The notes under the pieces are model-generated. The model did not search any database. It saw only the letters and a program-made list of their open reading frames with translations, and was not told the origin of the DNA. From JAPLNB01 sp964451955 (GTDB taxonomy: Bacteria; Planctomycetota; Phycisphaerae; Tepidisphaerales; Tepidisphaeraceae), in the NCBI GenBank assembly GCA_964451955.1, contig CAYVKG010000087.1, forward strand, positions 1-19,858: 19,858 bases of DNA, in the 5' to 3' direction. The position numbers and the translations under genes are program-made. This document shows, in pieces, positions 15,501 to 19,858 of the stretch; within the stretch, counting starts at the first letter, position 1, and every line of letters starts with the position of its first letter.

Positions 15501-16446
15501 ACTGCTGCCTCGCATATGCCTGCCGCTGCTGTGCCGACTGAATCGCCGCACGCGCCTGCACCTGCTCAAACTCCCCCTCCTGCTTCTGCTGCGACGCCAA
15601 ATCGAACTCCCGCTTCAACGCCCCCATCGCAAGCTGCTTCTCCGACAACTCCGTCGCCAGCCGCTCCAGCTCCAACCTCGCCTTCCCCTCCTGAATCCGG
15701 TGCTCCTCCAGCCGCTCCTGAAGCGAGTGATACTCCTGCAATGCATACGTCAACCGCAACTCACGCAACCGCCCGGAATGCTCCTGAAACGTCCTCGCAC
15801 GACCCGCCTGAATGCGCACCGACCGCAGCCGCTTGTCCACTTCCTCCACAATGTCCGTCACACGCAATAGATTCTGGTCCACTCGCTCCAGCTTACGCTG
15901 CGATTCCTTCTTCTTCGCCTTGAACTTCGAAATCCCCGCCGCCTCCTCAAAAATCACCCGACGCTCCGTCGGGTTGCTCTCCAACAGCAACGCCACACGA
16001 CCCTGCTCAATCACGCTGTAAGCGTCAACCCCCACACCCGTGTCCAGAAACAACTCCCGTATGTCCTTCAGCCTCGCCGCCTGGTTGTTCAACTGATACT
16101 CGCTCGTCCCATCACGAAACAGCCGCCGACCAACCGCCACCTCGTCCGCGTCCACATTCAACGCCCGCACGCCGTCCCCACGCCTCGGATTGTCGAATAC
16201 CAACACAACCTCAGCCATCCCGCTGGCTTTCCGCGCCCCCGATCCGTTGAAAATCACGTCCATCATCGCGTCGCCGCGAAGACTCTTCGCCGACTGCTCC
16301 CCTAACACCCACTTCACCGCGTCCACCACGTTCGACTTGCCGCACCCGTTCGGCCCCACAATCCCCGTTATCGGCGTGTCAAACGAAAACTCCGTCCGAT
16401 CGGCAAAACTCTTGAACCCGTGAACAATCAGCTTTTTCAAACGCAT
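12514..16446 (-). CDS. smc: Chromosome segregation ATPase SMC with an enlarged hinge
   Basis: SMC dimers form DNA-embracing rings that organise and help segregate the chromosome. The protein has 1310 residues, longer than the usual 1150-1200. The N-terminal ATPase half has Walker A GPNGCGKSN (residues 31-39) and the QGR region at 148-150. A coiled coil covers roughly 175-510, the hinge 512-750 and a second coil about 755-1130. The C-terminal half has the signature LSGGEKTMTCVALL and the Walker B region FCILDEVDAALDEANN, then THSKRTM. The hinge carries an extra Gly/acid-rich segment at about 590-683. The ATG at 16446 fits the conserved MRLKKLIVHGFKSF start, with GGAGG 10 bases upstream. Partner genes scpA and scpB are not in the window. 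Confidence 0.96.
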   Translation of the reverse strand: MRLKKLIVHGFKSFADRTEFSFDTPITGIVGPNGCGKSNVVDAVKWVLGEQSAKSLRGDAMMDVIFNGSGARKASGMAEVVLVFDNPRRGDGVRALNVDADEVAVGRRLFRDGTSEYQLNNQAARLKDIRELFLDTGVGVDAYSVIEQGRVALLLESNPTERRVIFEEAAGISKFKAKKKESQRKLERVDQNLLRVTDIVEEVDKRLRSVRIQAGRARTFQEHSGRLRELRLTYALQEYHSLQERLEEHRIQEGKARLELERLATELSEKQLAMGALKREFDLASQQKQEGEFEQVQARAAIQSAQQRQAYARQQLEQIAEQLSQFEEDRGALMKKSEETAGLLGTETEALKRLTEELLEHRRRIEQGQQAFSDTQLQLNQINREIEQHKTSILDLMRRSASVNSRLGAIEIERRNIGVQQQRLGSRRQVVLGEIEALEAGRRELEEALAAVVGELGLLQAQLEESVERASALGKQIAAVTERLGAAREHRSALLSRQRLLEDLEANREGVSEGVKAVLGQRSERFSFIRGLVADVLRADVEHAPVIEAALDGRDQMLVADSQEAVAGAMGALEELEGRVNILCVDRLAACGRGERRERGGLEEGALTFGFIDGGEVLGAGLMVGCMDGVEIVAGEAGDVWEAGVEMTGEGSSGEWVFGVERYCLEAGDDGVGGYDWSRHSQGIRVASDLVIVEPGDVGLAEHLLGRTAVVDGLEDACVLHREGPAGWRYVTRDGAVVEADGTVRVGPLTAAMGLISRRSELEALRHQIAEVDRRVEHLSAEVTEGNAQAKSLQEQQNGLRNAIYQANTRKVQTTGRLAQNRDKQSAFRRELPVLERELQNYLDQMGRLKAEETGLQEKREGMEAEQASRQAQVELLTAKQVEGTESLKACGEALTALRVELGQVQEKQIASQQAVQRLTAAKAELAEQMDRVVRSAEQVGGRRASVESELESAREMEFEQSRKQRLLAERIEELTARVTELEGRVSAVSEEVVAATAAHQGVEQSLHGLAVQIGEARVRIEGLVQRTMEELELDLPVRYAELNEQGGYQPAETDWAAVAEEIKQLREKIQRLGNVNLDAIGEQDELEKRQEFLSAQVKDLTTSKQQLEELIETINKESSARFEQTFNTVREHFQGMFRKLFGGGKADIFLETSVEDGGDQQPVIGPDGQTVMPVMRKTVDPLEAGIEIIARPPGKQPVSISQLSGGEKTMTCVALLMSIFKSKPSPFCILDEVDAALDEANNQRFNLIVQEFLDQSQFIIITHSKRTMQIADTLYGVTMQEQGVSKRVAVRFDEVDSEGRIKDAEHAAA

Positions 16447-16449
16447 GAA

Positions 16450-16462
16450 CGGAGGTCCTCCG
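16450..16462 (-). promoter_or_regulatory. Ribosome site of smc within a perfect inverted repeat
   Basis: The minus strand reads CGGAGG-A-CCTCCG. The GGAGG at 16461-16457 is the ribosome site of smc, and the following bases are its exact complement, so it can be hidden in a small hairpin of 5 pairs with a 3-base loop. This could damp smc translation. Confidence 0.4.
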
Positions 16463-16597
16463 TGACCTGCTAAGTTGCCCTCCCCGATTTCTCCAACCCT
16501 GCAATCCCTCGCTCTGCGGCCACTTCCTTCCAAAACCCGCAAACCGCCTCGCTCCGGCCGACAAGGCTCTCCTCAACGCCTCACCAACAATCGGCCC

Positions 16598-16612
16598 GCC
16601 TGTCTCACAGGC
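16598..16612. repeat. Small hairpin downstream of the FlgI-like gene
   Basis: GCCTGT (16598-16603), CTC and ACAGGC (16607-16612) form a perfect 6-base inverted repeat 35 bases past the stop of the FlgI-like gene. No T-run follows on the minus strand, so it is not a standard intrinsic terminator. It may mark an mRNA end or processing point in the 200-base spacer before smc. Confidence 0.3.
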
Positions 16613-16646
16613 CGCTCGACTCACTCCACCACTCACTCTCCGCCGC

Positions 16647-18443
16647 CTAGTCCTTCTTCATCGACGGCGCCCCACCCTCCAAACCGGCCGGTTTCTCCGG
16701 CTCCGGAACTCGACCCGCCGGATCCTCGATCGGCGGCGCATCCTCGATCATCTCCTCCAACGCCGGCAAGTCCTGCAACACAAACGCCGCGCCTAGGTGC
16801 TTGCCTTCGCTCAACGACTGCAGGATGCCCACCACCTCAGAATACCCGAAACCAAGCCCGTCGTCACTCCCCCCTCCCAGACGATACACCAACTCGTGAA
16901 GATCCGGCCTCATCTGCAACTGAATCCCCCCAGCCTTCTCCCCCGTCCGGTCAAACACCACCAGCGACTTCCCGTCCGCTGACGTCGATATGCTGAACCG
17001 ATCCTGCATCGCCCTGAACATGATCGGCTGGTTCACCTCCACCGTCCGACCAAACAACGCGATCCTCGGTAAACCCGTCCGCGTCGCATACACCAGCGGC
17101 GACCCCTCCACAGGAATCCGATCCAACACAAATGCGCCCCGAACCGGGTGCGAAAGAACCGCCGGCGAACCACGCTCCGCCAACACACGGTACGCCTCGA
17201 TCCGCACCAACGCCTTCTTCGCCGACAATAACCCGGTCATCATCCGGTCAATCCGCGCCGATCCCGGCAACGAACCCAGCACCTTCACCGCGCTCAATTG
17301 AAATGCGTGCCCCTCATTCCTCGCGATCTCCAGGAGCGCCTCCTCCGCCACCGAATCACCCACCAACGCCCCGGCCCTCGCCGCCGCGTACGCCACCTCC
17401 GGCTTCCCGTGCGTGTACAACGGCTGCACAAACGGAATCACCTCCGGACCCAAACCCTCCAGACAATACGATATGTCCATCAACGCCGCCCCAGCCTTCT
17501 GTGCCTCCTCAACCAGCATCCGCCCCTTCACCGCCGCTAATCCCGACAGAGGCAACCGGTAGTAAAGGTGCATCACAACCCCAATAAAATGCTCCCAGTC
17601 CCCTCGGTACGACACCGGTACCAGAACATCCACCACCCCCTCGTCCAACGCGTTCGCCGTTCGATCATCCGCAAACCGCTGATCAATCGCCGCTTCAATC
17701 GCTCGCGATACGCTCAACTGCGGCGTCCGAATACGCAACTTCAACGGCCGATCCGCTACCACCACACCCCCGTGCATCACCCGCCCCTGACGCTGACTCA
17801 TCAGACCCACCGGACGCGAACTCCCAGCCACGCCCCCAGGATTCACAAATACAGGACCCTCCGCTCGACCGTATACGTTCACCCGACGCATCGGTCTCAC
17901 CGAATCCAGACCCCCAGCGTACAGGTCCGTGCGATACAGCGTCCCCCGTACCAGGCTCTTCGTCTGACTCCCCGTCGCCGCGCGTACCAACACATCCATC
18001 GGCTGACCCGCCCGCCCTCCAGGCGGCAGAAACCCATACACCTCCACGATCGCGCACCGCGGGTCCCGAATCACCACCTCCGGTTTCAACGCCCTCATCC
18101 GATCATCGTGCGACCCAAATCCGTGCCGCACCATCTCGTCCATCATGAAATTCCGCAACGCCTGCGACGTCCCCGTGTTGTCCCCAGTGTTCGCAAGACC
18201 CACCACAAGCCCATATCCATAAATCGGATACGGCTCCTTGTTCGCCAAGTCCACAAACTCGTACACCGTCCCCTTCATGAACTCCGGTACCCGCCCCTTC
18301 GGCCCTAAATCCGGATACCGCGGCGGCGGGGGCTCTGCCTTCTTCTCCGTCTCCGTGCAACCCCCAACCACCACCAACGCAATTACCACCCCTAGAGGCA
18401 GAACTGCCATCCCAAATAACAACTTTCGTGCCGATCCGCGCAT
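16647..18443 (-). CDS. FlgI (flagellar P-ring)-like lipoprotein with HEAT-like repeats
   Basis: This is a 598-residue envelope protein. The start has a basic n-region, a hydrophobic stretch and the lipobox V-G-G-C with Cys29, so it is probably a lipoprotein, followed by a proline-rich linker. Residues about 60-300 resemble FlgI: YGYGLVVGLANTGDNTG at 75-91, AGQPMDVLVRA, KSLVRGTL, VNPGGVAG, then RIRTPQLSVSRAIEAAI. Residues about 350-445 look like alpha-helical HEAT-type repeats (PEVAYAAARAGALVGD, AFQLSAVKVLGSL, LVRIEAYRVLAERGSPA). The C-terminal 150 residues are beta-rich and end in a charged, proline-rich tail. No other flagellar gene is near, so a P-ring role is doubtful. AGAGG lies 7 bases before the ATG. 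It lies 85 bases after nrdR and 200 before smc, possibly in one operon. Confidence 0.8.
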   Translation of the reverse strand: MRGSARKLLFGMAVLPLGVVIALVVVGGCTETEKKAEPPPPRYPDLGPKGRVPEFMKGTVYEFVDLANKEPYPIYGYGLVVGLANTGDNTGTSQALRNFMMDEMVRHGFGSHDDRMRALKPEVVIRDPRCAIVEVYGFLPPGGRAGQPMDVLVRAATGSQTKSLVRGTLYRTDLYAGGLDSVRPMRRVNVYGRAEGPVFVNPGGVAGSSRPVGLMSQRQGRVMHGGVVVADRPLKLRIRTPQLSVSRAIEAAIDQRFADDRTANALDEGVVDVLVPVSYRGDWEHFIGVVMHLYYRLPLSGLAAVKGRMLVEEAQKAGAALMDISYCLEGLGPEVIPFVQPLYTHGKPEVAYAAARAGALVGDSVAEEALLEIARNEGHAFQLSAVKVLGSLPGSARIDRMMTGLLSAKKALVRIEAYRVLAERGSPAVLSHPVRGAFVLDRIPVEGSPLVYATRTGLPRIALFGRTVEVNQPIMFRAMQDRFSISTSADGKSLVVFDRTGEKAGGIQLQMRPDLHELVYRLGGGSDDGLGFGYSEVVGILQSLSEGKHLGAAFVLQDLPALEEMIEDAPPIEDPAGRVPEPEKPAGLEGGAPSMKKD

Positions 18444-18528
18444 GGGTGTGCCTCTGGATGTTTATCGGACGGTTGCTTGGTCCCGCATGAGCCTCAATAG
18501 CCGCCAAACCCCCAAAAAACCCCGCCTC

Positions 18529-19074
18529 TCATCGCTTGCCCTCTGCGTCTCCCGATAAACCCGATTCCTCCCCCTCCACAAATAACCTGCCCTGACCCGG
18601 AACATCGTAATGACGAGCGTCAATCACCGCCTTCGCCTCCTGCACAAGATCCTCCAGCGTCTTGAATCGCCGGTATACGCTCGCAAATCGTACATACGCC
18701 ACTTGATCCAGCCGACGCAGCTTCTCCGTCACAAGCTCCCCTATCGCCGAACTCGGAACCTCCTTGTCATGCGCCTTGTACACCTCCTCTTCCACCTCAT
18801 CCACTATCCGCTGAAGCTGCTCCAACTCAATCGGCCTCTTGTAACACGCCCGCTCCAACCCATTCAAAACCTTGCTCCTGTCCCACGGCACTCGGCTCCC
18901 GTCTCGCTTCACCACCGTCAGACGAACACTGCTCTCCACTCGCTCGTACGTCGTGAATCGCTTCGCGCATTTCACACACTCCCGACGACGCCGAATCGCC
19001 CGACCACCCTCGCACCCGCGCGAGTCGATGACCTTCAAACTGTCCTTCTCCGCATCACAAAAAGGGCATCGCAT
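18529..19074 (-). CDS. nrdR: Transcriptional repressor NrdR
   Basis: NrdR senses ATP and dATP and represses ribonucleotide reductase genes. The 181-residue protein starts MRCPFC and has the zinc ribbon Cys3, Cys6, Cys33 and Cys36, with the basic RAIRRRRECVKC between. An ATP-cone domain covers about residues 48-138 (VVKRDGSRVPWDRSKVLNGLERAC, given here only in part by position). The typical YVRFASVYRRF follows. About 25-30 extra residues form an acidic tail beyond the usual 150. The ATG at 19074 is required by the CPFC motif, although the ribosome site is poor. It stands between the pilZ terminator and the FlgI-like gene. No ribonucleotide reductase gene lies in the window. Confidence 0.95.
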   Translation of the reverse strand: MRCPFCDAEKDSLKVIDSRGCEGGRAIRRRRECVKCAKRFTTYERVESSVRLTVVKRDGSRVPWDRSKVLNGLERACYKRPIELEQLQRIVDEVEEEVYKAHDKEVPSSAIGELVTEKLRRLDQVAYVRFASVYRRFKTLEDLVQEAKAVIDARHYDVPGQGRLFVEGEESGLSGDAEGKR

Positions 19075-19148
19075 CGCCTATCGATAGTACCTCATCAACC
19101 CCCATAACGCAAAACGTGGCGGTCCTCTCCCCAATCTCAACTTGCCCC

Positions 19149-19180
19149 AAAAAAAAGAAAGCGACCCCGCCTCCCGGCGG
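19149..19180 (-). terminator. Intrinsic terminator after the PilZ gene
   Basis: On the minus strand CCGCC (19180-19176), a GGGA loop and GGCGG (19171-19167) form a GC-rich stem. A pyrimidine run with TTTCTTTTTTTT follows at 19160-19149. It lies 73 bases past the PilZ stop and before nrdR, so nrdR should have its own promoter. A second fold over 19176-19188 (GGCGGC-A-GCCGCC on the plus strand) overlaps it. Confidence 0.6.
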
Positions 19181-19252
19181 CAGCCGCCCAATCCCCTCGC
19201 CTCTTCCCAACTAACCCGCTCCCACCCCCTGCAACTCCTCCATCCAATCCCC

Positions 19253-19636
19253 CTACGCCGCGTCCACCTGCGCCGCCATGCTCGACAAAAACTGCACCCC
19301 GGCCACAAGACGCCCACGCGACGACGTCCCACTCCGGTCAATCCAAATCACCCTCGCCATGATCATCTGCCGCCTCACCGCCAATGACTCGCCCAGACCA
19401 CTCTGACCCACGTGAATCTCCAAACGACGCCCAGGAATCACCGGCGTCGATAACGGCAACTCCAGCCGCAATCCCGTCGCACTGATGTCCTCCGTCTGAC
19501 CCCCAAAATACCGCCCCAACGAGGGCTCGTACACCTTGATCGGCCTCGCCTGACGTATACGCAACCCGCGACGCCGTTCCGGCAACAGCCCGCCCCGTTC
19601 CACTTCGCTTGCAGTCGCTTCTGCAACAAGCATCAT
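19253..19636 (-). CDS. PilZ domain protein, likely cyclic di-GMP receptor
   Basis: This 127-residue soluble protein is essentially one PilZ domain. The ligand-binding motifs are present: R-x-x-x-R in RRRGLRIR (residues 21-28) and D-x-S-x-x-G as DISATG (50-55). It should therefore bind cyclic di-GMP. Further beta strands (GLRLELPL, RRLEIHVG, MARVIWID, AGVQFLS) complete the barrel. There is no membrane segment or second domain, so it probably acts by binding a partner; the pathway is unknown. Two adjacent ATGs (19636 and 19633) are possible starts; GGAGG and AAGGA lie just upstream. The gene has its own terminator and is monocistronic as far as the window shows. Confidence 0.9.
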   Translation of the reverse strand: MMLVAEATASEVERGGLLPERRRGLRIRQARPIKVYEPSLGRYFGGQTEDISATGLRLELPLSTPVIPGRRLEIHVGQSGLGESLAVRRQMIMARVIWIDRSGTSSRGRLVAGVQFLSSMAAQVDAA

Positions 19637-19711
19637 GTGTCCTTACCTCCGTCAAAGCCGACCCCAACTCTCACCATCGCTGGTTATCGGAACGCTCTTT
19701 TGTTCAATTGG

Positions 19712-19733
19712 AGAAAATCCCATAGAAAATCCC
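19712..19733. repeat. Direct repeat upstream of the PilZ gene
   Basis: AGAAAATCCC occurs twice, at 19712-19721 and 19724-19733, a 12-base period close to one helical turn. It lies 76-97 bases upstream of the PilZ start in an unusually AT-rich patch. Such phased repeats often bind a regulator or assist a promoter. Confidence 0.45.
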
Positions 19734-19749
19734 CAATACCCCTTATTGG
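19733..19749. repeat. Inverted repeat upstream of the PilZ gene
   Basis: CCAATA (19733-19738) and TATTGG (19744-19749) form a perfect 6-base inverted repeat around 5 bases, directly abutting the direct repeat. It is a possible operator or small hairpin. Confidence 0.35.
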
Positions 19750-19771
19750 ACCGCTCCTCCTGCCACTAACT

Positions 19772-19858
<87 letters not shown>

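Noticed and set aside
16598..16612. Hairpin after the FlgI-like gene as an intrinsic terminator
   Set aside because: There is no T-run after the stem on the minus strand, so it is kept only as an inverted repeat.
19085..19120. TTGCGT-17-TACTAT as an nrdR promoter
   Set aside because: The -35 matches poorly and the start point would almost touch the ATG; the evidence is too weak to list.

Overview
This looks like a chromosomal contig end from a GC-rich Gram-negative bacterium of the PVC group, most likely Planctomycetota. That is inferred from gene content: a Tat-exported Gfo/Idh/MocA oxidoreductase beside a sugar isomerase-like protein, a large exported beta-helix protein with a carbohydrate-binding insert, a secreted protein with the W-x-G / A-G-N-W-S-P start common in PEP-CTERM or autotransporter-type proteins, and an FlgI-like lipoprotein without flagellar neighbours. 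The assembly is imperfect. Two short runs of N fall inside genes, and the right end is a run of 49 G.

Layout. Bases 1-279 hold the 5' part of a secreted protein (minus strand) of clearly different base composition. Bases 500-2902 encode an exported beta-helix protein (minus). Bases 3145-8842 are a fatty-acid and phospholipid synthesis cluster read on the minus strand as rpmF-plsX-fabH-fabD-fabG, then acpP-fabF behind its own good promoter. A 370-base divergent spacer (8843-9212) contains a strong -35, an inverted repeat and an intrinsic terminator lying in the apparent rpmF leader. Two plus-strand genes (9213-11522) encode the isomerase-like protein and the oxidoreductase. Bases 11553-19074 read leftward as nrdR, FlgI-like lipoprotein gene, smc and rsmH. 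Bases 19253-19636 encode a PilZ protein with its own terminator.

How the genes work together. PlsX, FabH, FabD, FabG, AcpP and FabF supply most of the initiation and elongation steps of type II fatty-acid synthesis; FabZ, an enoyl reductase and acetyl-CoA carboxylase are not in the window. The linkage to rpmF is the classic ribosome-lipid arrangement. The right-hand group mixes deoxynucleotide regulation (NrdR), chromosome organisation (SMC) and 16S rRNA methylation (RsmH), and may be a growth-related operon.

A striking property of the whole window to the right of about base 480 is that the plus strand is rich in C and poor in G whichever way the gene runs. Minus-strand genes mostly end codons in G or T and the two plus-strand genes in C or A. 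This suggests strong replication-strand asymmetry, with most genes here on the leading (minus) strand. I found no tRNA, rRNA, CRISPR array, transposase or integrase. No clearly new system was found; the best candidates for a second look are the rpmF leader terminator, the enlarged SMC hinge and the FlgI-like lipoprotein.
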